Source of the DNA: Palsa-504 sp963744575 | GTDB taxonomy: Bacteria > Actinomycetota > Actinomycetes > Streptosporangiales > Streptosporangiaceae | Length of the DNA stretch: 64,000 bases | Assembly: GCA_963744575.1 (NCBI GenBank) | Contig: CAVUUF010000017.1 | Coordinates: 11,409 to 75,408 of the forward strand | Reading direction: 5' to 3' | In this document: piece by piece, positions 50,319 through 58,571 of the stretch | Layout: each line of letters begins with the position of its first letter | Numbering within the stretch: position 1 is the stretch's first letter | The notes under the pieces: model-generated | The model's database searches: none | Seen by the model: the letters and a program-made list of their open reading frames with translations, nothing else | Told to the model about the DNA's origin: nothing | Position numbers and translations under genes: made by a program

Positions 50319-51487
50319 GATACGGCCAGCTCGGACTGCGCGGGCGGGGAGCCCACGTCGAGCCGCCGGTAGGCGTCGGCGAGCACGGCGCCGAGCGCGT
50401 CCGCCGACAGCTCGGTGCCGAGCCCGGCCCGGCCGGCCGCGCCGAGCCGGGCGGCCTCGTCGGGGTTGTCGAGCAGGTAGCCGAGGGCCCGGCTCAGCAC
50501 CTCCGGCATTCCCGGCGGCACCAGCAGGCCGGTCTCCCCGGGCACCACGACGTCGGGCACCGCGTTGACCGCGGTCGCGACGACCGGCAGGCCGGCCCCC
50601 ATGGCCTCCACGATGGCGCAGGGCAGCCCCTCGTACAGGCTGGCCATGGCGAAGATGTCCAGCCCGGGGAGCAGGGCTTCGACGTCGCTGCGCTCGCCGG
50701 TGAACAGGATCCGGCCGGCCATGCCGAGCTTGCTCGCGAGCCGTTCGGTCTTCGCGCGCAGCGGGCCCGCGCCGATCCAGACGCCGAACACGTCGCGGCG
50801 GCCGAGCCCGGCCAGGGCGCGGATCCAGTCGTGCGGCGCCTTCTGGAACGCCAGCCTCCCGACCGTGCCCACCACCTGCATGCCGGGCGGCACGCCGAGG
50901 ATCCGCCGGGCCTCGGCCCGGTCGTGCGTGCCGGGCGCCGTCAGCGCCTTCTCCAGGCCCACCCCGATGGTGCGGACCCGCTCCGGCGGGGCGATCCGGC
51001 GGGTGACGGCCTCGGCCGCGACGCCCGAGCCGACGGCGAGGAAGACGTCGGTGTACCGGCCGACCCGCCGCTCGATCTGGATGTACGCGGTCCGGCGCGG
51101 CCAGGACTGGAACTGGTGGAACGGGAAGCCGTGGAAGGTGTGCACGATCCGGCCGACCTCCAGCTGGTGCGCGGCCGTGCGGCCGAGCGCGCCCGCCTTG
51201 GAGCTGTGCGTGTGCACCACGTCGAAGCCCCGCAGGCACGCCCGCAGGTCGTGCAGGGCCCGGCGGTCGTCTAGCGGCGCAATCTCGCTGCGCAGGTGCG
51301 GCAGCGTTATCACCTCGTGGCCGGCCGTGCGCGCCTTGCTGACCAGGCCCTCGTCGGCTTCGCCGGTGACGAACACGATCTCGTAGCATTCGGGGTCCAG
51401 CGCCAGCGCGCCGCGCAGGGCCACCCCGCCCGCCCCAGCCATGAACCTGGTGACGACCTGCGCCACCCGCAGCCTGCTGCCGGTCAT
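50315..51487 (-). CDS. Glycosyltransferase family 4
   Basis: 390-aa GT-B enzyme: N-terminal VAQVVTRFMAGAGGVALRGA, VHTHSSKAGALGRTAAH, VGTVGRLAFQKAPHDWIRAL, then the donor site FAMASLYEGLPCAIVEAMGA and GLPVVATAVNAVPDVVVPGE (EX7E). Both lobes are complete. Overlaps 4 nt with genes on each side. Adds a sugar to the lipid-linked repeat unit, donor unknown. Confidence 0.92.
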   Translation of the reverse strand: MTGSRLRVAQVVTRFMAGAGGVALRGALALDPECYEIVFVTGEADEGLVSKARTAGHEVITLPHLRSEIAPLDDRRALHDLRACLRGFDVVHTHSSKAGALGRTAAHQLEVGRIVHTFHGFPFHQFQSWPRRTAYIQIERRVGRYTDVFLAVGSGVAAEAVTRRIAPPERVRTIGVGLEKALTAPGTHDRAEARRILGVPPGMQVVGTVGRLAFQKAPHDWIRALAGLGRRDVFGVWIGAGPLRAKTERLASKLGMAGRILFTGERSDVEALLPGLDIFAMASLYEGLPCAIVEAMGAGLPVVATAVNAVPDVVVPGETGLLVPPGMPEVLSRALGYLLDNPDEAARLGAAGRAGLGTELSADALGAVLADAYRRLDVGSPPAQSELAVS

Positions 51488-52476
51488 GCCGTCACCTCCG
51501 CAGCCGCCGTCCCGAGCAACTCGCGCAGCGCAGCCCCCGGATGATCACCGAGGGCCACCTGCAGGCACGGCAGGCTCCGGCTGAGCTGGCCGGCCACCTC
51601 CTCGACCGGGGGATGGCTGCCGCCCACGCCGGTGCCAAGCGCCAGCGTGGCCGCGAACGACCAGTAGCGGCGCAGTTCCCCGGCCATGTACGTGCCGGCC
51701 ACCAGGTAGCGTGCCGCGAGCTCCGGGTCACAGGCCCGCACCGACGGGCCACCACGCGACACCACGACCAGGAGGCCGGGCCGCATCTGGTCGGTGCGCC
51801 GCGGCCACGTCACCTCCCGGCGGCCGTGCGGCATCCGCCGTCCGCCGCCGCGGTGGACCTCGACGGGCAGCCGCAGCGGCTCGAGGACGCCCCACGCGTC
51901 CTGCCCGTCACTCACGCACAGGTTGTCGCAGGTGGAAGCGGCTCCAGCCAGCAGTTCACCGTGGACGAGCGTAGTCTTGCCGACGCCTCCCGGCCCCGCC
52001 AGCAGCACCGTGCGGTCGTCGGCGCCGCCGAGGCCGCACACCGAGGCATGCAGCGGGGCGCGGCCCCGCTGCTGACTCCACCACAGCGCCGGGTACTGCA
52101 GCAGGACGGCCCGCAGCAGCAGCCGGGCCCGCGCGCGCAGCACGGCCGCCGCTGCCCGTCCCTTTCCAGAAGGCCGCCAGCGGGCCACCACGCTCAGGGC
52201 CGCGCCGTCCGCCGTCACCTGGAGATCCAGGCCGGACGAGCAGGCGTCGCCGAGGACCACCTGCCCCGGGCGGCACCAGGCGCCGCGGGTCAGCACCCGC
52301 CAGCCGGTGACGTCGAACGCCGCGGAGCCGCGCTCGACGCTGACCCGGACGCCCGGCGCCGTGACCGCATCGGTCGTCAGCTGGCCCGCGGCACCCTCGG
52401 CCAGCACGTCGGCGATCCAGGGGACCGCGCATGTCACGTCCAACCGCTCGCCGGCGGTGTTCAGCACGGCCCGCAT
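51484..52476 (-). CDS. HprK-like P-loop kinase
   Basis: 330 aa: N-terminal half without clear domain, then a Walker A GPGGVGKTTLVHGELLAGA and C-terminal HPr-kinase-like fold (CDNLCVSDGQDAWGVLEPLR with the metal Asp). HprK-related kinases without HPr partners are repeatedly found in exopolysaccharide loci; substrates are unknown. ATG 52476 overlaps the dehydratase stop by one base. Possibly regulates operon proteins by Ser/Thr phosphorylation. Confidence 0.75.
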   Translation of the reverse strand: MRAVLNTAGERLDVTCAVPWIADVLAEGAAGQLTTDAVTAPGVRVSVERGSAAFDVTGWRVLTRGAWCRPGQVVLGDACSSGLDLQVTADGAALSVVARWRPSGKGRAAAAVLRARARLLLRAVLLQYPALWWSQQRGRAPLHASVCGLGGADDRTVLLAGPGGVGKTTLVHGELLAGAASTCDNLCVSDGQDAWGVLEPLRLPVEVHRGGGRRMPHGRREVTWPRRTDQMRPGLLVVVSRGGPSVRACDPELAARYLVAGTYMAGELRRYWSFAATLALGTGVGGSHPPVEEVAGQLSRSLPCLQVALGDHPGAALRELLGTAAAEVTA

Positions 52477-54005
52477 CAGAACTCATCCGGGTAGGGACTC
52501 GCCATGGCCATCGCCGCCGCGGTCTTCGTCTCGGGTACGGTGGCCGGGCGGTACCCCGGCACCAGTTCGCCGAGCAGGGCCCGGATTTGGTCGTTATCGC
52601 CGTCCGCGGTCGCGGCGTAGAGCAGCTGCAGCGAACCGGCGAAGCTGTCAGGCAGCCGCCCGTGCCGGGCGGCCGTGATGGCCGGGTTGACGGTGGGCAG
52701 CCGCTGTTCGAGCTCGTCGAACAGCGTCTCGTGCAGCTTCTCCCCCGGTCGCAGGCCGGTGAAGTGGATCTGCACGTCCGGCACTCGGAGCTGCTCCGCG
52801 TAGCGGCGCACCAGGTCGACGATCCGCACCGGTTCGCCCATGTCCAGCACGAACGTCTCGCCGAACTCGCCCATCGGCGCGGCCGACAAGACCAGTCCGA
52901 CGGCCTCCTCGACCGTCATGAAGAACCGGGTGACGTCGGGATCGGTCACCGTGACCGGCTCGCCGCGCTCGATCTGCTGACGCACCACGGCCAGCAGCGA
53001 GCCGCGGCTGCCGAGCACGTTGCCGAAGCGGACCGAGCAAACCCGCATCGTGCGGTCGGCGTTGGCCTGCACGATCATCTCGGCCAGCCGCTTGGTCGCG
53101 CCCAGGATGGACGACGGCTCGGCGGCCTTGTCGGTGGAGATGAGCAGGAACCGCTTCGTCCCGGCCTCGGCCGCCGCGCGGACCAGGTTCTGGGTGCCGA
53201 GCACGTTGGTCTTCACGCCCTCGCCGGGGTGCCACTCGAGCAGCGGCAGGTGCTTGTGCGCGGCTGCGTGGAAGACGACGTCCGGCCGGGTGGCGCGGAA
53301 TACCTGCCGGATCCGGGTCTCGTCCCGGATGTCGGCGATGATGATCTCGGCGCTGTCGAGCAGCGCGCGCCCGTTCAGCTCGAGCTGGAGCGTGTGCATG
53401 TTCGACTCGTCGTGGTCGAGCATGTACAGGGCCGCCGGGCCGCGGCTCCTGATCTGCCGGCACAGCTCCGAGCCGATCGAGCCGCCGGCCCCGGTGACCA
53501 GGACCCGGGCCCCGGTGAGCATGGCCTGCACCGACGGCTCCAGGATCCGGCGCTCGGCCCGGCCGAGCAGGCTGGACAGGCTCACCGTGCGCATGTCGGC
53601 CGCGCGCGCCTCGCGTTCCAGCGCGGACAGGAAGGACGGCAGGTAGCGCACGTGGGCACCGGTGTCGGTGGCGGCGCGGATGAGGCGGCTGTGCGCGGCC
53701 GGCGGCAGCGACGGGATCGCGATGATAATCGCCTGGATCTGGTGCTCGCGGACGACGCTGCGCAGGTCGGCGAGGCGCCCGAGGACAGGCGTCCCGAACA
53801 CGGACCTGATCCCGGGATCGTCATCGAGGAGGCCGAGCGGGCGCAGCCCGTAATCGGGACAGTTTCGCAGGTCCCGCATGACGGTGCGGGCCGCGGACCC
53901 GGCCCCGACGATCAGCGTCCTGAGTCCGCTGCTGTCCTGCTGTCCGCGTAGCCATGGCCTCTTGCCACCGGGCCAGCCGCGCCCGATGGTCCTTGGATTA
54001 GTCAT
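52476..54005 (-). CDS. NDP-sugar 4,6-dehydratase (CapD/PglF/WbpM-like, soluble)
   Basis: 509 aa. N-terminal nucleotide-binding CoA-binding-like domain (TLIVGAGSAARTVMRDLRNC), then an SDR domain: VLVTGAGGSIGSELCRQIRS, VVFHAAAHKHLPLLEWHP, LISTDKAAEPSSILGATKRL (TDK with GATK lysine), VRFGNVLGSRGSLLAV, RFFMTVEEAVGLVL and LRPGEKLHETLFDE. The four N-terminal membrane helices of typical WbpM-type proteins are missing, so it is cytosolic. Expected product is UDP-4-keto-6-deoxy sugar for the DegT aminotransferase. Confidence 0.92.
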   Translation of the reverse strand: MTNPRTIGRGWPGGKRPWLRGQQDSSGLRTLIVGAGSAARTVMRDLRNCPDYGLRPLGLLDDDPGIRSVFGTPVLGRLADLRSVVREHQIQAIIIAIPSLPPAAHSRLIRAATDTGAHVRYLPSFLSALEREARAADMRTVSLSSLLGRAERRILEPSVQAMLTGARVLVTGAGGSIGSELCRQIRSRGPAALYMLDHDESNMHTLQLELNGRALLDSAEIIIADIRDETRIRQVFRATRPDVVFHAAAHKHLPLLEWHPGEGVKTNVLGTQNLVRAAAEAGTKRFLLISTDKAAEPSSILGATKRLAEMIVQANADRTMRVCSVRFGNVLGSRGSLLAVVRQQIERGEPVTVTDPDVTRFFMTVEEAVGLVLSAAPMGEFGETFVLDMGEPVRIVDLVRRYAEQLRVPDVQIHFTGLRPGEKLHETLFDELEQRLPTVNPAITAARHGRLPDSFAGSLQLLYAATADGDNDQIRALLGELVPGYRPATVPETKTAAAMAMASPYPDEF

Positions 54006-54015
54006 CTTCCCCCTC

Positions 54016-55569
54016 CTAGTTGGTACCGTCCGGCGTTCTCGCCCTCTCGTCGGCGCCGGTGTCCGGAGCGGCCGCCAGGCCGGTCGGCATGGTGTTCGGG
54101 TCCGCCGTGTCCGCGGGCGCGGCGCTAGCGGTCGGGAGGTCCGGGGTCGTGTCCGCGACTCCTGCCCCGCCGGCTCGCGCGCCCAGCACGTGCAGGTCCG
54201 GTGCGTTGGCGCGCCTCGTGATGAGGCTGGCCAGCCAGCCCCGGTGCCGGATCCCGATGACGCCGAGGATCGGCCAGTCCGCGGTGAGGCCGAGGTCCGC
54301 GGCCTGGTCCAGCGCGCTGTGCGGTGCGAACTTGGGCAGGGCGACCACCAGCGCGGCGTCGGGCGGCGGAGCGCCGAGCCGGATCTCGTTCAGGGTGACC
54401 ACGGTGGCCTGCGGCTTCCCGGACCGGGCGGCCGTCCGCTCAGCCGCCAGGCCGACCGACCGGTGCTCGCTGCCGACGATGGCGGGGTGGCGGCCGTCGC
54501 CATTGGAGCCCGCGTCGTCGCGATCGAGCCGGCCGGTCGCACGCGCGCGTACCCGCGCGTCGGCTCGCTCCGGCGTCGGCAGCGCGGCGCGCAGCCGGGC
54601 GGCCAGCGCCTGGAGCCGGGCCGGAGAGCCGGGCCCGGTCAGCACGATCGTGACGACTCCGGCCCGGTGGGCGGTCAAGCTGAGGCGCTCGGGCAAGTCC
54701 GGGTCGAGCCTGACGATCTTGCCGCGGCTTTCCTCGGAGCTGCCGAGCATTACCGCGCCGAGTTCCCTGGCCCCTGCGCTCGGCTCGGCCACGGTGGGCC
54801 TGAGCACCTCGCGCAGTGTGGCGAACAGCAGGCCGAGGGCCAGGCCGAGCAGCGCGGCGAGGGCCGCGTCCACGGTGGCGTGCCGGGACACCCCGGTCGC
54901 GAACGCCGGGATGCTGACCACCGACGCTCCGGTCTCGGTGGTGAGGGTGGCAAGCACCTGCTGCGACTGCGATTCGTTGGTGGCCAGTTCCTGCTCGGTC
55001 GCACCGAGCTGCGACAGCAGGGACTGCACCGAGACGCTGGTGGAGGCGTTCGAGGCGTTGGCGTGGTTGAGCTCGGCGAGCAGCTGGTCGCGCCGGGCCG
55101 AGAGCTGCTCGTCCGTCTTGGCGAGCGCGGCGAGCTCGGGGTTGCCCTTGACGCCGAGCTCGTTCAGCTGGTTGACCACCGCGGTGGCCAGCGCGGTGGC
55201 CAGCGAGACAGCCATCTGGGGGTGCGCGTCAGTGACGGTCAGCATCATGATCGCGGAGCTGCTCGACGGGGCTATCGTGACGTGGTGCTTCGCGACCTGG
55301 ATGGCGTTCCGGTCGACCTTGAGCTGGCTGATGACGGACTGCACCAGACTCGGATCGGTGGCCACCGCGCTCACCCGGCTCTGGATGGCCGACACCTGGG
55401 TGGTCGCGTCGGGCGTCGTCCCCTGCCCCTGGATGGTCGCGGTCGCCGCGTAGGTCACTGGCTGATGCTCCTTCAGGGGCACCACCGCGGCCGCTGGCAC
55501 GATCATCAGGATGAGCAGCAACCACCGGTGCCGCCAGAAAATCCGCCGGCCCGCCTCGCTGGCTTCCAC
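54016..55569 (-). CDS. Wzz-like chain-length/capsule co-polymerase protein
   Basis: 517 aa. First membrane helix LLLILMIVPAAAVVPL (about 17-32), then an outside domain with coiled coil (LAKTDEQLSARRDQLLAELN, LLSQLGATEQELATNESQSQ), second helix ALAALLGLALGLLFATL (about 235-251), then a cytoplasmic part without Walker motifs that looks like a degenerate BY-kinase/regulatory region and an Ala/Pro/Thr-rich tail. GTG 55569. First gene of the minus-strand polysaccharide operon. Controls length or export of the polymer. Confidence 0.8.
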   Translation of the reverse strand: MEASEAGRRIFWRHRWLLLILMIVPAAAVVPLKEHQPVTYAATATIQGQGTTPDATTQVSAIQSRVSAVATDPSLVQSVISQLKVDRNAIQVAKHHVTIAPSSSSAIMMLTVTDAHPQMAVSLATALATAVVNQLNELGVKGNPELAALAKTDEQLSARRDQLLAELNHANASNASTSVSVQSLLSQLGATEQELATNESQSQQVLATLTTETGASVVSIPAFATGVSRHATVDAALAALLGLALGLLFATLREVLRPTVAEPSAGARELGAVMLGSSEESRGKIVRLDPDLPERLSLTAHRAGVVTIVLTGPGSPARLQALAARLRAALPTPERADARVRARATGRLDRDDAGSNGDGRHPAIVGSEHRSVGLAAERTAARSGKPQATVVTLNEIRLGAPPPDAALVVALPKFAPHSALDQAADLGLTADWPILGVIGIRHRGWLASLITRRANAPDLHVLGARAGGAGVADTTPDLPTASAAPADTADPNTMPTGLAAAPDTGADERARTPDGTN

Positions 55570-55708
55570 AGTTCACACCTCGTTCATCCGCGTGGGTTAG
55601 GTTTCACGTTATGGTGGGGCGAATACCGACCACCTCGGCCAGGTGCGAGCCGGTTTCTACGTCGATTGCCGGAGCCGCGCAGCGGCGTTAGATGTCACAC
55701 TCGGCGAG

Positions 55709-56716
55709 ATGAACGACCAGGCCCGGAGGATCACCGGACGCACCTCACTGACCGGCGCATTCCTGGCCAGTGCCTGGCTGGCGGGCGCCGTGCTGGCCAG
55801 CGGCTTCCTGGCGGCCGGCTGCTCCTCCGCGCAGGGGACGCGGGCTGCCTCGACCACCTCGGCCCCGCCCAGGACCGCGGGGTCGCAGCCGCCGGCCAGT
55901 TCCGCCCCCAGCCGGGCCGCAGGACTCGGCCAGCTGCGCAAGATCCTCGTGATCATGGACGAGAACCACAGCATCCAGCAGATCTTCCCCAACGCCATGC
56001 CGTACCTGTGGAGCCTGGCCCAGCGGTATGCGTACGCGACCGAGTGGAGTGACGTGGGACATCCGAGCCTGCCGAACTACCTGGCCATCTTCGGCGGATC
56101 CGCCTTCGACGAGCCGCAGGATTGCCCGCCCGGGCCCGGCTGCACGTATCCGGGGCCGTCGGTGTTCGGTCAGGCTCTGTCCCGCGGCGAGACGGCCAAG
56201 GCCTACGAGGAATCCATGCCGCAGCCGTGCGACCAGGGATTCGCCGGCGAATACGACGTGAACCACAATCCGTGGGCCTATTTCTCCACCGAGGCCGCGA
56301 GCTGCCGGGCCGATGACGTGCCGGCCGGCACGCCGTCGGCCGGCGCGCTGTCGGCCGACGTGCGGGCCGGGCGGCTGCCCGCCATCGGCCTGATCACGCC
56401 CAACCTGCTGCACGACGGCCACGACGGGACACCAGCGCAGGCGGACTCCTGGCTGCAGAGCTGGATCCCGGTGCTCATGTCCGGTCCTGACTGGCGTTCG
56501 GGACGGCTGGGCATAGTCGTGGTGTTCGACGAGGGCGAGACGACCGAGCAGGTGCCGTTCGTGTTCATGGCCCCGGGCCTGTCCGGGGTCAAGCTCTCCC
56601 AGGCAGCCAACCACTACGCGCTGACGCGGCTCATCGACAACGTCATCGGCGCTCCGCCGCTCCGGCAGGCCGCCAGCGCCGCCGACGTGACCCCGGCCCT
56701 GGCGGGCGCCCGATGA
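55709..56716 (+). CDS. Secreted phosphoesterase lipoprotein
   Basis: 335 aa from ATG 55709. Lipoprotein signal with lipobox LAAGC (lipidated Cys about residue 37), Ser/Ala/Pro linker, then a phosphoesterase (PF04185-like) domain: ILVIMDENHSIQQIFPNAMP, SDVGHPSLPNYLAIFGGSAF, VNHNPWAYF, LITPNLLHDGHDG and VVVFDEGE. These are the metal-site motifs of the phospholipase C/acid phosphatase AcpA superfamily. Anchored outside the membrane; could act on lipid-linked phosphates. Overlaps the formyltransferase gene by 4 nt. Confidence 0.85.
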   Translation: MNDQARRITGRTSLTGAFLASAWLAGAVLASGFLAAGCSSAQGTRAASTTSAPPRTAGSQPPASSAPSRAAGLGQLRKILVIMDENHSIQQIFPNAMPYLWSLAQRYAYATEWSDVGHPSLPNYLAIFGGSAFDEPQDCPPGPGCTYPGPSVFGQALSRGETAKAYEESMPQPCDQGFAGEYDVNHNPWAYFSTEAASCRADDVPAGTPSAGALSADVRAGRLPAIGLITPNLLHDGHDGTPAQADSWLQSWIPVLMSGPDWRSGRLGIVVVFDEGETTEQVPFVFMAPGLSGVKLSQAANHYALTRLIDNVIGAPPLRQAASAADVTPALAGAR

Positions 56717-57732
56717 CCGGCCAGCGGACCGCGGGGCGGGTGGCCTTCGTCGGCGCGGTGCACGAGGCGGTGCCCGCACTCGGCGTCCTGATCGACAGCG
56801 GCGCCGAGATCACCGAGGTGGTGACGTTGCCGGCCCAGCGCGCGGCCGGCACGTCAGGCTTCGTGGACCTGGAGCCGCTGGCCCGGGCGCACGGCATCCC
56901 GGTGCGCCGCTGCGCGGACATCAACTCCGCGGAGTCGGTTCAGCGCGTCCGGGACCTGCGGCCGGACCTGATGGTCGTGTCCGGGTGGACCAGGCTGCTG
57001 TCCGCCGAGCTGCTCGGCGTGCCGGCCCGCGGCGTCATCGGGTTCCACGCCTCGCTGCTGCCGAAGTTCCGCGGCCGCGCCCCGGTCAACTGGGCCATCT
57101 TGCGGGGCGAGACGGAGACCGGGAACACGATGATGATGCTGGACCCCGGCACCGACACCGGCGACATCGTCGACCAGCAGACCGTGCCGATCACCCCCGG
57201 CGACACGTGCGCGACCGTCTACGCGAAGGTGGGCGAGGCCGGAGCCGAGATGCTCCGGCGCCAGCTGCCGGCGCTGCTTGCGGGCACCGCGCCGCGGCGC
57301 CCCCAGGGTCCGGCCGACGGCCCTCCGCTGCCCAAGCGCACGCCCGGGATGGGGATCACCGACTGGAACCGGCCCGCGCGCGCGGTCCACGACTGGATCC
57401 GCGCCCTCACCCGGCCGTACCCGGGCGCCTTCACGTTCACCGGCGAGCAGAAGGTCATGCTGTGGGCCGCGACCCCGGACGCCACGGCTTCCCAGAGAGC
57501 GGCCCCGGGCGAGGTGCTCGGGTGCGGCCAGGACGGCGTGCGGGTGGCCACCGCGGACGGTACCATCCTGCTGACCAGCGTGTCGGGGGCCGGCGACCCA
57601 CCCGGGCCGGCTTCGGCCTGGGCCCCCCGGGCCGGCCTGCGGCCGGGCGACCAGTTCGCGCCGGTTCCCCCAGAGACCGCCGCCTGGGCGCTGGGCCTGG
57701 GACCCAAGCCGGCCGAGAACGGGGCGAGGTAA
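56713..57732 (+). CDS. Formyltransferase-fold enzyme (amino-sugar N-formyltransferase or Fmt-like)
   Basis: 339 aa. Catalytic core GFHASLLPKFRGRAPVNWAI followed by LRGETETGNTMMMLDPGTDT and GDIVDQQT: the Asn/His/Asp triad pattern of 10-formyl-THF transferases, with His in FHASLLP. A C-terminal OB-like domain (RALTRPYPGAFTFTGEQKVM) follows as in Fmt and ArnA. Context between sugar-modifying genes and a DegT aminotransferase favours formylation of an amino sugar over Met-tRNA. ATG 56713 overlaps its neighbour; stop overlaps the PIG-L start (TAATG). Confidence 0.88.
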   Translation: MTGQRTAGRVAFVGAVHEAVPALGVLIDSGAEITEVVTLPAQRAAGTSGFVDLEPLARAHGIPVRRCADINSAESVQRVRDLRPDLMVVSGWTRLLSAELLGVPARGVIGFHASLLPKFRGRAPVNWAILRGETETGNTMMMLDPGTDTGDIVDQQTVPITPGDTCATVYAKVGEAGAEMLRRQLPALLAGTAPRRPQGPADGPPLPKRTPGMGITDWNRPARAVHDWIRALTRPYPGAFTFTGEQKVMLWAATPDATASQRAAPGEVLGCGQDGVRVATADGTILLTSVSGAGDPPGPASAWAPRAGLRPGDQFAPVPPETAAWALGLGPKPAENGAR

Positions 57733-58406
57733 TGGCGGAGCGGACACGGGTGCTCGTCATCGGCGCCCACCCCGATGACGAGCTGCTCGGCGCGGGCGGC
57801 ACGCTCGCCAGGCACGTGCTGGCCGGCGACGAGGTACACGCGGTCGTGGTCGCGGACGGCGCCGGCAGCCGCTATCCGGCCGAGCTGGTCGCCACGCTGG
57901 AGAAGCAGGCGCGGCGGGCCGCCGAGGTCATCGGCTTCGCCTCGCTGCAGTTCCTCTCGCTGCCCGACCAGCGGCTGGACACCGTGCCGATGATCGAGCT
58001 GACCCAGCGGCTGGAGATGGTGCTCGACGAGATCGGCCCGGCGATCGTCTACACCCATTTCCCCGAGGACGTGAACGCCGACCACGGCCTGGTGGCCAGG
58101 TGTGCCTGGACGGCCTGCCGCCCGTACAGCCGCCCGCAGGTCCGCAAGTTCGCGGTCTTCGAGACGCCCTCGTCCACCGAGTGGGCCTGGCCGATGACGG
58201 GGGCGGAGTTCCGGCCGGGCTTGTTCGTCGACGTGACCGACACGCTCGAGACCAAGATCGCCGCCATGGAATGCTATGAGACCGAATTGCGCGACTACCC
58301 GCACCCGCGGTCGGCCCGCGCGCTGCGCGAGCGGGCCGCCTACTGGGGGAGCCACATCGGCCGGCTCGCCGCCGAGCCGTTCGTCGTCCTCAGGGAAGTG
58401 AGCTAA
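57732..58406 (+). CDS. PIG-L family N-deacetylase
   Basis: 224 aa. Zinc motif VIGAHPDDELLGAGGTLARH and the later FPEDVNADHGLVARCAW (HxxH equivalent) are complete; FVDVTDTLETKIAAMECYET is the family's end. Removes acetyl groups from GlcNAc-type substrates (MshB/LmbE superfamily). Last gene of the phosphoesterase-formyltransferase-deacetylase operon; deacetylation would expose an amino group for formylation or other substitution. Confidence 0.92.
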   Translation: MAERTRVLVIGAHPDDELLGAGGTLARHVLAGDEVHAVVVADGAGSRYPAELVATLEKQARRAAEVIGFASLQFLSLPDQRLDTVPMIELTQRLEMVLDEIGPAIVYTHFPEDVNADHGLVARCAWTACRPYSRPQVRKFAVFETPSSTEWAWPMTGAEFRPGLFVDVTDTLETKIAAMECYETELRDYPHPRSARALRERAAYWGSHIGRLAAEPFVVLREVS

Positions 58407-58571
58407 CAGGTTGACTTCTGTTCGGTTGAGTACCCGTCCAGCTGCGGCAAATCGGGTAACCTGGTGTAAGTCCGGTGGGGTTTGGCGTCTTCAGGGTGTT
58501 CCTGTGCCCCGAAGAAGGTACTGGGCTATCCCGGCTTAACCGCATGGAAGCACACCCCGAGGGAGGGCCCA

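Noticed and set aside
52431..56052. Long plus-strand open frames opposite dehydratase and Wzz genes
   Set aside because: No motifs or ribosome sites; complementary strand encodes recognised proteins.
58407..58571. Riboswitch before the first beta-helix gene
   Set aside because: Some pairing potential (CTTCAGGG with CCCCGAAG), but no match to cobalamin, c-di-GMP or c-di-AMP riboswitch cores that I could recognise.
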